Assembly: GCA_051294375.1 (NCBI GenBank)
Contig: CM119268.1
Location: forward strand, 22,757,427-22,821,426
Source of the DNA: Paraspadella gotoi
Taxonomy: Eukaryota > Chaetognatha
Length of the DNA stretch: 64,000 bases
Reading direction: 5' to 3'
Part shown: piece by piece, positions 23,787 to 37,400 of the stretch
Position numbering within the stretch: the first letter of the stretch is position 1
Layout of the letters: every line of letters begins with the position of its first letter
The notes under the pieces: model-generated
What the model was told of the DNA's origin: nothing
The model's database searches: none
The model's input: the letters and a program-made list of their open reading frames with translations, nothing else
Made by a program: the position numbers and the translations under genes

Positions 23787-26700
23787 GACCAGAGTTCTTG
23801 ATCTGACGATTGCCACAATTTGCGATTTTCTAATTCTCTCCTATAATCCTATCTATCCTATCAGGCGTCTCCAACAACAATTTCGTCGGGACCATCCTCC
23901 ACCCGAACGGAAACATCGCCGAGTTGCTTCTCAAAGAGGGATTCGCTCGCTGCGTCGACTGGAGCATGACGATGTTGTCGCAGGGACCGGAGAAGTACCG
24001 AGCCGCCGAGAAGATCGCTAAGGACAAGCGGCTCAGGTCTGGCCCTTACTTTTTTTGACTTTTTGGCTTTTTACGAGCTGCCGTTTTTGCTTCGTTTACT
24101 CTATTGGTTTATCAATTATATCCCTCCTGGCTGCTACTGTTAGATTGTGGAAAGACTACACTCCCACTGGACCGCAAATCGAATCCAAAGATAAGAACTT
24201 GACGGGCAAAGTGGTGGAGGTGGTCAACTCCGACGCTCTCGTTCTCAAACTCTCCGACGGATCCTTCAAGAAAGTCTTCCTCGCTTCCGTGCGGCCTCCG
24301 AGGGCCGACGCCGTCAATTTGGGCGACGACCAGCGGTCGTTGAGACCCGCCGCCAGGTGTGTGTGGACCCCATTGTGACCTCGGGTGACTCGAGAATGAC
24401 CCTATTCGCGTGAGCTTATCTATTTCGATAACGCAGAGTCCGCCCTCTCTACGACGTTCCGTACATGTTCGAAGCCCGAGAATTTTTGAGAAAAAAACTC
24501 GTCGGGAAAAAAGTCAACGTCACCATCGACTACATTCAAGTGGGTCAAAAGATTGAGACACATATTAATTAATAATTATTAATTATTAATCATTGAAATT
24601 CATCTTATTTTCTTAAGCCGGCGGCCGACAACTTCCCAGAAAAGACTTGTTGCACGGTGATGCTCGGCGGACAAAATATCGCCGAGGCTCTCTTGCTCAA
24701 GGGTTTCTGCACGGCCGTCCGCTACCGGTTTTTGAGGATCTGGGGTTAATTTATATGATATATTTTGTTATTATATAATTTATATGTTTTTCTTCAAGGC
24801 AAGACGACGATCAACGAAGTTCGCACTACGACGAACTCTTGGCGGCAGAGAGCAAAGCGGAGAAGAAGGCGCTCGGTCTTCATTCGAAGAAACACTCTGC
24901 GCTTAAGGGTGAGAGAGAGAGAAAGAGAAAGATACAGAGATCGGATTCAACCAATAACGTTTCTCTCTCTCTCTTTAATCCCAGTGTCGGACATTTCTGG
25001 CGACTCTGGCAAAGCCAAGCAGTTCTTGCCCTTCCTCCAACGCGCTGGTCGCCTGGAGGCTTTGGTCGAGTTCGTGGCCAGCGGCGCCCGAGTCCGCGTC
25101 TACATTCCCAGGGAGACTTGCCTCATCACCTTTTTGCTCAGCGGGATCAGCTGCCCGCGCGCTGAGCGGATCCTTCCGCCGCCGCAGGACCGCGTGCCCG
25201 GCGATCCCTTCGGCGATCAGGCGCTGCAGTTCACCAAGGAACACGTGAGTAAATGAGGGATGAAGAGCGTTGGGTCCAAAGATAGATATATTTGTTAGTC
25301 CTCGGGTTTTTAATTCACTTTATCATTTTATGACTGTTTTTAATTTTTCCTTTTTTTTTCTTCTTCCTTCTCTTTTTTTTCTTCTCATTGTTCTCACCCT
25401 CTCCCTCTTCTTCCTCCTACTCTCTCCCGTTCCCTCTTTTTCTTCCTCATCTTCTTCCTTCTCTCATCCTTCCCTCTTCTCCCTCACCCTCCTCTTCCTC
25501 CCCCTTTCCCTTTTCTTCCTCTTCACCCTCCTTTTCCTGTTTGTCTTCCTCTTCCTTTTCCTCCCCCCACAGGTCCTCCAACGAGAAGTGGAGATCGAAG
25601 TGGAATCGATGGACAAAGGAGGAAACTTTATCGGTTACTTATTCATGAACGGAGGATCGGAAAACCTTTCCGAGATGCTAGTCAGGTGATTTGGCCGATG
25701 ATAGAACACGCTGCCTCGTCTCGTGATTGGTCGGTCGCATAAGAATCATTCCCCGCCAATCACAGAGAGGGCCTCGCGTCGGTCCACTTCACGGCGGAAA
25801 AGGGCAACTACCTCCGCCAGCTTCAGTCGGCGGAGGAGTCGGCGAAGAAGCGACGGGTCAACCTTTGGCAGAATTACAATGAGGAAGAGGAAGAGAAAGA
25901 GAAGGAGCCGGAAGAGGGTAGGAGAAAATGTTGGGGAGAGTGTGGTCACTGGTCAGTTATGTATTAAACTTACTTGTTAGTACTTGTAAAATGTTTATAA
26001 TCCCCTTGATTTATTAAATGACCATCTTATTCTCTAATTTCGCCGTCTGATTATATTATATTATAATACATTATATTAGATAACGTTATCTTACTACGTT
26101 TTTAGGCCCCGAGGTGGCGAGCGACGCTCCGATTCCCGAGAGAAAGGTCGATTATCAGGTTAGAATGGAAGATCACAATCTCTTTCTTTGTCACCGCAAT
26201 CTTGTCTACTCCCTTTTTTCCTCCCCTCCAAGCCGGTGGTGATCACGGAAGTGGCCCGCGACACCCTTAACTTCTACGCGCAATTCGTGGACGACGGTCC
26301 CAAGCTGGAGAAGCTGATGGAAGAGCTGAACCAAGAACTGAGCTCAAACCCTCCCTTGCCCGGCGCTTACACTCCCAAAAGGTCTGAACTCTGCGCCGCC
26401 AAGTTCGAGGACGGGATGTGGTACAGGTGAGTGGGTACGAATGTCACCCAGCGATCGATCGCCCCCTTGTAACGAGTCCACTCTTGACCCTCAGGGCCAA
26501 AGTGGAGCGGGGCGTCACCAACGCTAAAACAGTGACCGTCTTCTACGTCGATTATGGCAACAAAGCGCAAATCTCCGTTACGGAAAGCGTCGCCGCTTTG
26601 CCCGCCAGGTTTGTCTTACGTTTCCGAGGATAAGATTCGCTCTTTTGTTATATTTTTTGACTTTTCTAATCGTTTTTCCTCTTTTCTCCGCCAGGTTTTC

Positions 26701-27311
26701 TCTTGCCAACACGAAAGCCTTCGCCCACGAATTCGGTCTCGCTTGCGTCGCCGTTCCCGAAGACGAAGAAGCCAAAGGCGACGCGTGGCGCGCCCTGGCG
26801 GAAGACGTATCCTCCGCGTCGCAGGTTCTGCTCAACGTGGAGTACGACGTCTCGGGGACGAAGATGGCGACGATTCTCAACTCCTCCAACAAGGAAGACG
26901 TCGTCAAGGGTCTCGTGTCTGAAGGATTCCTTCTGGTGGACAAGACGAGGAAGGAGAGAAAACTGCAAACGCTGATGCAGGAATATAGGAAAGGTGATTT
27001 TCGTCGGGCCGAGTTATTCAATCTTATTTGCATATTGCAGCGTATGGGATAACTTAGAATATTTTCATTTCATGTACATGTCCAAGTGTCCCCCCCTGTT
27101 CATGTCCAGTCATGAAATATTTCTCACTCATGTCCAATATCCATTGTCCACTCATGTTTTCTAATTGTGTATTATTTGCGACTGTCATCCTGTTCTCCCA
27201 GGTCAAGACTCGGCCAAGAGTCAGCGACTCAACCTGTGGCGCTACGGCGATTTCACCGACGACGACGCCAAAGAGTTTGGGATGGGTCGACCCGTCGCCG
27301 GAAAGAGATAA
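21697..27311 (+). CDS. SND1: Tudor-SN / staphylococcal nuclease domain protein 1
   Basis: Eighteen exons: 21697–21775, 21950–22121, 22302–22431, 22515–22725, 23149–23361, 23865–24036, 24144–24356, 24437–24539, 24618–24727, 24799–24908, 24985–25244, 25573–25685, 25766–25917, 26106–26158, 26233–26426, 26495–26608, 26695–26993, 27202–27311; 935 residues against 910 in human. Four tandem SN-like OB folds (e.g. [63 protein letters not shown]) are followed by a Tudor domain ([22 protein letters not shown]) inserted in a fifth SN fold. The ending [17 protein letters not shown] is diagnostic. SND1 is a cytoplasmic and nuclear RNA-binding co-regulator linked to RISC, splicing and symmetric dimethylarginine binding. 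Introns 4 and 5 hold minisatellites. Confidence 0.96.
22808..23135 (+). repeat. 18–19-bp minisatellite
   Basis: About 17 units of TCTAATCTTGCTCATTC type fill SND1 intron 4, with T/G and C/T variants between units. Confidence 0.9.
23368..23512 (+). repeat. ~36-bp G-rich minisatellite
   Basis: About four units built on GGGCAAAGGGGGCGTG and GTTGAGGTTGGGAGGGTAA, beginning a few bases after the donor of SND1 intron 5. A (GA)n run (~23740–23782) lies further on in the same intron. Confidence 0.85.
25335..25570 (+). repeat. Polypyrimidine tract in SND1 intron 11
   Basis: Roughly 230 bp of nearly pure C/T running directly into the CCCCCCACAG acceptor at 25572. Confidence 0.9.
27010..27045 (-). repeat. 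Octamer-core intronic element, copy 4
   Basis: TTCAATCTTATTTGCATATT with core 27026–27033, about 20 nt after the donor of SND1 intron 17. Orientation is opposite to copies 1–3. Confidence 0.6.
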
Positions 27312-28102
27312 AACGCGACTACACCGCGCCGCCTGGCGAGCGGGCAGGGAAAAGAGAGAGCGAGATCATCCAGCTTATTTTCCGCTAAACGCACACACAC
27401 ATACAAAACTGTTTTCTTCTCTCTCTTTTTCCTTCTTCCCATTTTCGTCAGTTTTTTTCCCCTCTGAAAAATTGAGAGAAAAAGCCGCTTCCAGTTATAT
27501 CACGAGAAAAAAAGTTAGAATGGAAAAAGTAACTTAGACATAGTCCTCTTTTTTTTTTAAATAGATAGATTAAACGAGTTTATTCCTCCCCTTTCCTTTC
27601 TTTTCCCCTCCACCCCTATATATAGTTTTTCTTTAAAGAAGTTAGTCTCGAGCCACGTCGTTATGTTTCATCAATTCGACGTCAGGTTTTTTTCTTTGTT
27701 CTGTGGTGGAGATACTTTCCTTGAACCGGGAATAAAATGAAGGAATCGAGTTCGTTATTCCAATTTTTATTTAGTTCCTAAACTTTTTAAATTAAAACAA
27801 AATCCCTATTTTTAATCTTGGTCGTAATTACGAAACGAATGAGATCAATAAATATATCGAAAACGAATTATTTTTAAACAAAAAATAGTCGAGATGAAAT
27901 ATTTTTGCTTATTGTTGGTAATTTCGTTTTGAAACTACTTAATAATGTATACTATATTATCGTAAATATCATGAACGTGAGAATACAAAGATCTACAATA
28001 AATTTCTGTGATTTTTTAAATAAAAACTACCTTATTCTTTATTTAGTTTTTTTTATTTCGTAACTTAGAAACGAAGAAACACTTTTATTTAAAAAAATAA
28101 AA
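27312..28102. other. SND1 3' UTR and RPS23 upstream region
   Basis: C/T-rich then AT-rich. AATAAA near 27731 probably terminates SND1. No coding frame supported. Confidence 0.5.
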
Positions 28103-28813
<711 letters not shown>

Positions 28814-29235
28814 GGAGAAAGGGAAAATTGGGGGGACGGGGGGGGGGGAAACCACGTCGGGAGAACAAAAACTCAAAATGAAACAAACTTTCTTTTTCCC
28901 AGTTTTAAATTTTAAAAAAAATTCCAGTTATTGTTAAGTCTTAAAATTTGTTGCTTCCACGAGAAAATAAAAGAAAATCCGTTTTTGTCCTTTAGTCTTT
29001 TGTTTTTCTTCTTTTTTAAAATCTCTTCGAAGTCGCGACGATTTATTGCGACGAAGACTCGACGATCGATGGACGAGAATATCTTCGGTCGAAAGATCAA
29101 AACTATACTGGAGGGAGAGAGAGAGAGAGCGAAACGGATCCGGAGTTCAGACTCTCGATGATCGCGGAAATGTCGTGGCAAAAAAAATAGTTTTAAACTT
29201 TTAAACTAGTCATCTTTTCTTCGAACCGAAAAACA
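28814..29235. other. Intergenic RPS23 to next gene
   Basis: Holds the RPS23 3' end (AATAAA near 28967) and an unassigned GC-richer patch at 29030–29160. Nothing else seen. Confidence 0.5.
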
Positions 29236-32200
29236 ATGCCTCACCTTCCCTCCATCTCCTCCTCCTCCTCCTCCTCCTCCCTTCCTCTCTTCAAATTAGA
29301 AAAGTTGATTCAACTTCGACGCGATCCTTACGACGAATGTCTCGAGCAAAGATTTTCCTCTTCCTCTTCCTCCTCCCCCACCATCGCCGCCTCCGCCTTC
29401 GTTCAAATCGGCGACGCGACGCTTCTCGCTCTCGTCACCGAATCCAGCGCCGTGCTGCTGCGGCACGAGGACGCCCGCCGCGGCGGCGGAAGCGTCGCCG
29501 CCGCCGCGCCCGTCGTCAAGGAGCTCATGTGGTTCCGTTCGGGTCAGCTCCGCGTACGCTGCGTCTGCCTCGACCCTACCGCCGCCTGGTTGCTGGCGGT
29601 GACGGCAGACGCCAGGCTGTACGCCGTGGCGGCGCTGGCGGGGGCGGATGGGTCGTCGAGCGGCGAGGAGCGTCTCTCGTGGCCGACGGACGATTTGATC
29701 TGCGTCTCCGAAGATCTGGAGTTGGAAGGAAGAGCGACGAAGATCGTTTGGTGGGAGACGACGGAAGGGAAGAGGATCGCCATCGTTGGATCCGACGCGA
29801 GGGAATTGATCTTCGTCGATCTGGAGACGAGGCGAGTGTGTTCCTGAAAATTATAGATTAATTAATTATTATTTAAGAGAGAGCTTGAAAAAATTTTGGA
29901 ATTTGGTCAGAGGGGGGGAGGAAAGAGTGGGTTGAATGTTAACGCAAGTTATTAAATGATAACCAATTATAAGGTTTATGGAGACAATTCTCCGAAGAAG
30001 ATCATACAATCCTCCTCTAACAAGGGAAGCCTAAAATTTCCCGCCAAAACAGGAAATCCTGCCTCCGCCTCCACCTCGACTTTCCCGTCTCCGATTTGGA
30101 ATTGATTTCAAACGCGACCCGAACCCAAACCTCGCTGCTAATCTCCTTCGCCGTCGAAACCGGTGCCTCGCCACGTCCCTGTTTGCTCCTTCCTCCGCCC
30201 CAATCGCGCCTCGTCCTGGAGAAATGCCTGCAGAGCGCCCCGGTCGTCGTGGCGCACATTTTTCCCGGCGAAGGCGACGAGGAGATCGTCCGCGCATTCG
30301 AGGGTCTCTGCTCCGTCATTCATCCCCGCGATCCGAGACTCCCGCCGCCGCAGCCGCAGCCCGTCGACGAAGACGGCTGCGGCGGCGTCAAACGCTTCGC
30401 CGGCCAATCTGTCGCGGGCCGCCCGCTGCTGTCGGCGCTGCGTCGTTCCGACGGGACGCTGGAACTGTGGGAAGCAGAGTCGAACCGAGAGACGCCGTCG
30501 ACAATTCGAAAGGCGCCGGGTGGTCTCTTGGCCGAGAGCGTGATCGTCGGCGAAGGAGTCGCTTTTTACGTGGGGACGATGAGAGATGACGACGAGGAAT
30601 CGTGGATCGTGGCGGCGCCGTGCTGTTTGACGGACACGGAGGTCCCCTCGGGAAAGGAGCTTCAGCGATTTCGTCTTCCTCGCGACGAACGAATCGTCTC
30701 AGTCCACAAAACTCGTTATCCTTTTTATTATTTCGACCGAAACGAAGAAAAGGCGGAGGAAGAAGTTCAATCACCTCTTGTCACCGCTTCCGGCCGATCG
30801 CCTTCCGCTTCCGCTTCATTCGGTTGGAGCGTCCCCTTTCTCCGCTTCTCTCTTCCCTCGATTCTCGACGGTTGCGTCGTCGTCACAACGGATTCCGTCT
30901 TCCGCGTTTCTCCTCGATTCTCTCCAGAGAGACTAGTCTTCGAATTGGCGCAGCGCCAAAGAATGGACGTGGGAGAAGTGGCGCAGCGCCACGATTGGAC
31001 GGCCTCTCTCCTGGCCGGCGCTTTGGGCGTGGACCCGACGCCGGCATTGGAGGCCTCTAGGGAATTCGACATGTCTCGCGACGGCGTCGTCGCTGGATCC
31101 GTGTCTGACTCCAGCAGCGACTCTCGGCGTCTGGCGCGCGCATTTGTCAATCTGCTGGAGCGAGGGCGCCACGAGGAGGCGTTGGCACTGAACGCGGAAC
31201 CCCTTGTCGTCGACGCCACCTTCGGATTGAGAAAGACGCCGCCTTCGTGGTTGCGTCGTCTCCTCGAAGACGTCGACGCCACCGACGCCGGCGTCGAAAT
31301 CGCGCGCCTCTACTTCGAGACTCTCGTCGACGTCGTCCTTCGCCATAAACTCCTCGGCGATCGCGGGGATTCTCATTGGTCCGAGGCGATCGTCCTCGAC
31401 TTCGCCGACGCCGAAATTCTTTCGATGGAAGAATGCGTGGGCGTTCTCCTCGAACGCGGCTTCGAGGACGCCGCTCTCTCCGTCTCGCGATCGCGTCGCC
31501 GATTTTTCGAATTCCTTCGTCTCCTCGAGACGCGTGGCGGCGGCGACGGCGTACTTCCCTGGCGCCGCTTTCTTCGTTGCGCCGATTTGACCCGCTCCGA
31601 AATGTGGACGCTGGCGTCATTTCTCGCGGCGGATCGACGGCGTCTCGTCTCGGCGGCAGCGGAGGACGCGGCGGCGTTGTTCCGACTTGTGACGAGTTCG
31701 CCGGCGTCGTTGGCGGGGAATCTGGACGCGGCGATCTCGTTGGCGGAAAAGGCGGAGAGGAGGGATTTGAAGAAGGCGCTCGAGTGGATGGAGGGAGGGA
31801 GTTGGGAAGAGGAGGTGATGGTGGGGAAGGAGATGTGGAAGAAAGACGCCATGACGATGAAGATCATTTGTCAGATTTTGTTGGGAGGGAAAAAGGAGGA
31901 AGAAGAAGAGAAAAGAGAAGAAGAGATAAATGAGGAAGAAAAGGAGAGAGAGGAAAGATTACAAACCTGTCAAAATCTCCAACCCACTCGAGATGATCGA
32001 TTCAAGATGGCGGCAATCGTTAAATCCACCAAATTGAAGCCTCGACGAAACTCGTTAGCCATCGGCCTCTCTCGTTTCATCCTCGTCGCCGACGCCGGAA
32101 ATAAAACCGGCGTCCAATTCCATTCGGTCAAATATTCCGTCGCCCCGCAGCGCAACGAATATCGCTCCGCGTCGTCGCCTCCGGCCACGCCCACTCTCGA

Positions 32201-34175
32201 CGCCTTCGCCGCTCTCCGTCTCCGCGTCTCCTCGATCTCTTGCGGCGCCAACCACGCCGTCGCCATCGCCGGCGGCGTCCTTTTGTCTTGGGGCGACAAC
32301 CGGCGCGGCCAGATCGGCGTCGACGGATCCTTGGACGGATTCGTCTCGTCGCCGACGCCGATTCTCGTTGCAGCAGATGGTCGATCTCTCGACGACCCCT
32401 GGGCGTCCGTCGCTTGCGGTTCTCATCACAATCTCGCCCTCACTCTAAACGGCGCCGCCTATTCCTGGGGCTGGGGCGTTCACGGCCAGCTGGGTCACGG
32501 AGATTCCGCGGACGAGGCGCTGCCCAAGAGGATCGAGTTCGTCGACGAGAAGATCGAATCGGAGGCCATCGTTTCCGCAGGCCACGCCCACTCGACTATC
32601 TTACTCGACGGTCGACTCTTCACTTTTGGTTCCAACCATTTCGGTCAACTCGGCGTCGGCGTGGGAGAACGAAAAAGCGTGAGGCCTCTTCGCGTTGACA
32701 TCGAAGGGGAGAGGATCGTCGACGTGGCCTGCGGATCCTTCCACACGGTCGTCTTGTCCGCCTCCTCGAGGATCTTCTCTTGGGGTCGTCATCCTATGTC
32801 ATTGAAAGCAGCGAGTCGTGCGGTGGCGCTTTCTTCTACTTCCGCGCCCCGCGGCGGATTCGTTTCTCCCGATGACTTGAAGCGTCACACTCTTCCTTCC
32901 CTCGTTTCGACGCCGCCTCTCATGTCCCTCGCGCGACGCGTCTTCGCCGGCGCCCGTCACAGCGCCCTCCTCACCGAGGACGGAGAAGTCTACGCGTGGG
33001 GCGCCAATCACGACGATCAGTTGAGCGTCGGCGCCGCCGCCGCTGAAGTGACACGCCCTCGTATGGTCGTCGCCCTCAACGACAAGAAGATCGTCGAAAT
33101 CGTGGCCGGCGCCGGAGTCACTTTGGCCGTCGACGATGGCGGCTCCGTTTTCGTTTGGGGTAAAGAGGAATCGACGAGACACTTCGACGTCTTTGACAAA
33201 GAGAAGCCGGTCAAGATGTTGAAGGAGAAGACTTTTGCTAAAGAGAAGAAGCGAACGCGAGCGGAAAAACGACGGGCGCCGCACAAAGCGGCGTCGCGGG
33301 GAGATTACCCTCCGGCGCCGATCGATCCCCACGACGTATTACTCGTGGAGAGGCTTTGTTCGATTCACGCCGGAGATTTTGATCTTCGTCGAGTATTGAC
33401 GCTTTGTTTGAAGATGAAAAAAGACACCGTCGCGGCAGAGTTGTATTGGAAAACCGAGCGGCGCTCATTATGTCTGGCGTCTTTGTTACACGGCGCCGCC
33501 GACGAGTCAACGGCAGCGTCGATCGTCCGGCGTCACATCGACGCCATTCAATCCTCGGCGTCGTCCGAGGAATTGTCCGACGCCGTCGGAGTCGCAATCA
33601 TCGCTTGGAAAGAGCGCCACTTTTCCTTTCGCGCTTTGGAGGAGGCGTTCCGCGCGCCAGGCGCCACTCTCGCAACTATGTGCGCCGTCGTGGATCGTCT
33701 CCGTCGTCTTGGCGCCGTGGCCGATTTGAACGGCGTCTTCTCAGTCGAATTCCTAGCATCGATCTTCCTCTCCGTCGCCCGCAACAACGATGTGGCGCTG
33801 CGGTCGAAGGAAGCGGCGTTGGCGGCGACGACTCCCTCGATTGATTCTCTGTGGGCGGCGATTCGCGGGAACTTGGAACGGGCCGCCGGAGAGAAGAAGA
33901 GGATCGTGTTGTCGTCCATGGAGTTAGAGGCGTTGGATTCCGTGCGGAAAGGATCGTCCGCGATGGCTGCGTCGACGAGGAACTCTGGAGGCGTCTACCT
34001 CTTCACCTGCGGTCATCACTTCAAAACCGTCGAACTGCGTCAAACGACACTCGGTCTGGGTCAACCCGGGCTGGCGGCCTTGTACGACGGCATGGCTGAG
34101 AGGCGCACTGCGGGCTTCGCTTGCCCCGAGTGCGTCGCCAAATCTTTGCGTCGAGCGAGGGAGGGATCCTTTTGA
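29236..34175 (+). CDS. Large unrecognised protein: propeller-like N-terminus, RCC1 repeats, helical region, C-terminal CxH..CPxC motif
   Basis: Two exons, 29236–29831 and 30053–34175, give about 1572 residues using a GC donor (AG|GCGAGT). A GT donor at 29836 with an acceptor at 30029 is an in-frame alternative that adds a few residues. Residues ~1–450 look like a β-propeller (GKRIAIVGSDARELIFVDLE). A helical, HOPS-subunit-like stretch (~500–800) ends in a Glu/Lys-rich linker. RCC1-type repeats follow (~870–1240): GANHAVAIAGGVLLSWGDN, GSHHNLALT..YSWGWG, GHAHSTILL..FTFGSN, GSFHTVVLS..FSWG and ARHSALLT..YAWGAN. A second helical region ends in FTCGHHF and FACPEC, resembling the reduced zinc finger of VPS-type proteins. 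The architecture suggests a trafficking or ubiquitin scaffold; I cannot name the family. Confidence 0.75.
29832..29833 (+). other. Probable GC splice donor (propeller/RCC1 gene intron 1)
   Basis: AG|GCGAGT matches the GC donors elsewhere in this window and gives phase 2 into AACAG|GAAATC at 30053. A GT donor four bases downstream cannot be excluded. Confidence 0.5.
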
Positions 34176-34413
34176 TTTTCGGAGGCTTCGTGATGTTCTG
34201 TCTTTTATGTGATCTTTCGTTTACGTTTTATTTAATGAGAGAATTATATTTGATTAATTGATTATTATTTTCATCATTGATTATTATAAACATTTTTTAC
34301 AATCGTTGGTTTTTTACTTCACCAGATGAAAGATTAAAACCGATAAAAATTCGAATGGGTCTTTGGTCTTTGACGCTTCGAGTCTTCGAGACTTAAAACT
34401 TTCCCCCTTGAAG

Positions 34414-37400
34414 ATGGCGGAATGGGTGGAGTTCTTCGCCAGCGCCGGCCTCCCCGCCGACGTCGCCGAGAACTACGCCGTCAAGTTTGTCGAGCATCGG
34501 ATCAAAACCGACATGCTCGTCGATCTGGACAAGGTTGTTTTTTTTCCTAGTTGAAACGTGTGAATTCTTTTATGATTTTATATAATTATATGCATATTTC
34601 ATACAGGATTATCTTCGCGAGATGGGCATTCACGCGATGGGCGACGTCATCGCCATCTTGAGACAAGCGAAGAGAGCACACAGCGCCGATTTGTGCGCCA
34701 AGTTGCCCGTCAAGTTGCCGTTAGGTTTGGTCAAATGCGAATTAGTGGACTTCTACGAATCTCTCGCAATCGATTTCATTTTAAATTTTTTTTTAGCGGA
34801 ACCGAGAAAAGAAGAGGAGGAAATGACGCTCACCGTGACTACGGACGCCTCCTCGGGTACAGATAATTAGATAGTAGATACCGTATTATATCGTAATATA
34901 TTCTATTATATTTGATTGTGGAACTTTTTAACGACAATAATCACTTATTCCTCGAATCTTCAGACAAGCGGCGTTCGACCCCAGCTAGTCGCATCGTGGA
35001 CCGAATCCTCGGCGGCGGCCCCGACGCCGTCCCCATGAACATTTCCACTCCCGTTCCTTTCAAGAACGTTTCTCGAGGTCAGTGTTGTTGTTGTTGTTAT
35101 TGGAATAAAGTTTCTCAAGTCAGAATGAAACTAATTGTTTTTTCTTTTTATTCAGTTCCTTCGAAGAACAACGTTTTCGATCGGCTCGGAAACGACGAAT
35201 ACGAATCCGGTGAGATTTATTGGAGATGAGATTTATTGGAGATGAGATTTATTGGAGATGAGATTTATTGGAGATGAGATTTATTGGAGATGAGATTTAT
35301 TGGAGATGAGATTTAATGGAGATGAGTTTTATTGGAGATGAGATTTATTTGTCACAATGGGAGATTTATACGAGTTATTTATATACTAGAAAACCATACA
35401 AGATGTTTTATGAATATTAATTTTTTATCTCTAAGGATCGAGCTCCGATTCTCGGTCTCAGTCGCCGATTATCAACTCCGATCCGATAGGTAATACCCAC
35501 ATTTGACCGCGAGCTGCGACCTGACCGAATCTCACCTTATCTCACGTGACCCTTACTTTGACAGCGCCGAAAATCACGATAACGAAATCGAACGGAAATC
35601 GATCGATCATCGCTGGAACCGGCGCCTCGACCGGAACTGGGATCGGCACCGGAACTGGGATCGGCACCGGAAATACGATCCGGGCCTCGGCGAACGTTTT
35701 CAAGCGACTAGGTCGGGTCGATCTCAAGTTTAAATGCATGATATAAAAAGTTTAACTTAATGTTTTATTTTGTTTTCGGCGACGAAAAGGTGGGGACGCG
35801 GAAGTGACTGTTTCGATCTCGCCGCCGACTCAACCCCGCGACGCCCTCCCTTACGCCGGAGTTCTCAAGGGCGACAACGCGAAGAGTCAGACGGTCAAGG
35901 TTCTCAAGAAGAAGGTTCGTCGAGGGAAAAAAGAAAAAGAATAGTGGAGATGCCATACGTATATATTTACGGATATATAGTATGTATATTTTTTAGATTT
36001 ACATTTATTGTTCCTTCAGTTTCAGTGATAGAGATCGCTCTGGCTTTATGATTTGAATATTGTTTTATTAGTTCGTTAACAACATCAACGACAGTAAAAC
36101 TTAACGAAGGATTTAATTTCATTTTTTAATTAATAATAAATTCATGGGCGAAGAAATCCTTTTTAATTATTCTTTCCTTTCAGGTTGGATCGACCAAAGT
36201 CTCCTTCTCCACCGAAACCGACGCCGTCTCCAGTTCGACGGCGCCGACGACGACGCCGAAAACGACGACGCTCATCAGCGACGTCGATCGCAAGATCTCG
36301 GCCAAGAATCGGCTCGGCGGCGCCGTCAGAGCGGAGCCTGGCACAGCGACTGCGGCCGCGTCTCCTCGAAGGGAAATCGCCGCCAGACTCGGACCGCCCG
36401 TCAAGAATGGCGGCGGAAAATTGGTCCTTTCTGTCGACGCAGGTATTCTAGCGTTGAAACGAAAATGTTTTGAATAAGGACAACTGTTAAAATTTACTGA
36501 TACGCTATGTTTATGACAAAAATATCTATCGAATTGACTAATATACTGTGTTTAAATTAAACTAAATTAAATTATATTAAACTAATTAAACATCTAATCA
36601 TATGAAATTCGCCGTCCTCAATCAGAACATGTTTCCGAAGATGAGTCGCGCGTTACGTCTTCGACGAGCGTCAAAACGAAGCGGAAGCCGATCGAAGCGC
36701 CGATTTCGGATTCATCGTCGGCGACGAAAATGGCGCCGATCCGCGTTACCGGCGCCACCAGCGACGTTTACTCTCGTCTCGGCGCTCAAGTCACGAAAGC
36801 CGAAGCGTCGTCTTCCTCTTCCGTCAAAGGTAAGGGTGACAATTGAACAAGTAAAAGTTTTGAGTTTTGATGCATTTGGGCATCACACATCAAAGAAAAG
36901 GTTTTAAGCATTAATGATTAAATACTTTTGAAACCCGGATACTAGATCAGCGAATTAATAACGCGTAATAACCCATAATGTCCAAATCGCAAATGGAAAT
37001 ACGTTCAAATGTTCAACAAAAGTTCCGACATATCTTCAGGTTCTTCGAGCGGCGTCATCATCTTAAAATCTCCTTCGGCGCCCAAAACCGGCGTTATTTC
37101 CCTTCGAAAGCCAAAGAGCGTCGACGCCGTTCCTCCGTCCACCGAGACGTCCGTCGCGCCGTCCGTTCGTCCGTCTCTCGTCCCCTCCACCTCCGCTCCC
37201 CGTCCGGTCGCTTCGAGCTCGTCGGGAATCTTGAAGAAACCCCAACTAGTCACGACATCTTCGACGGGCGCGGCGAGGGCGGCGGCGGCGGCGTCAGCCG
37301 CGGCGGCGCAGGACGACGGATCGAGTCCGTTGAAAAAACGGAAGCTGCAGCTGAGAAAGACTTTTACGGTGACGAGGGAGAAGGAGGACGTGACGGAATC

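Noticed and set aside
30031-33919. Many long Arg-rich ORFs antisense or out of frame
   Set aside because: Shadows of the GC-rich 4.1-kb exon, whose true frame carries RCC1 repeats.
35206-35350. Regular repeats considered as a CRISPR array
   Set aside because: Units are directly adjacent with no spacers, inside an intron of a eukaryotic gene.
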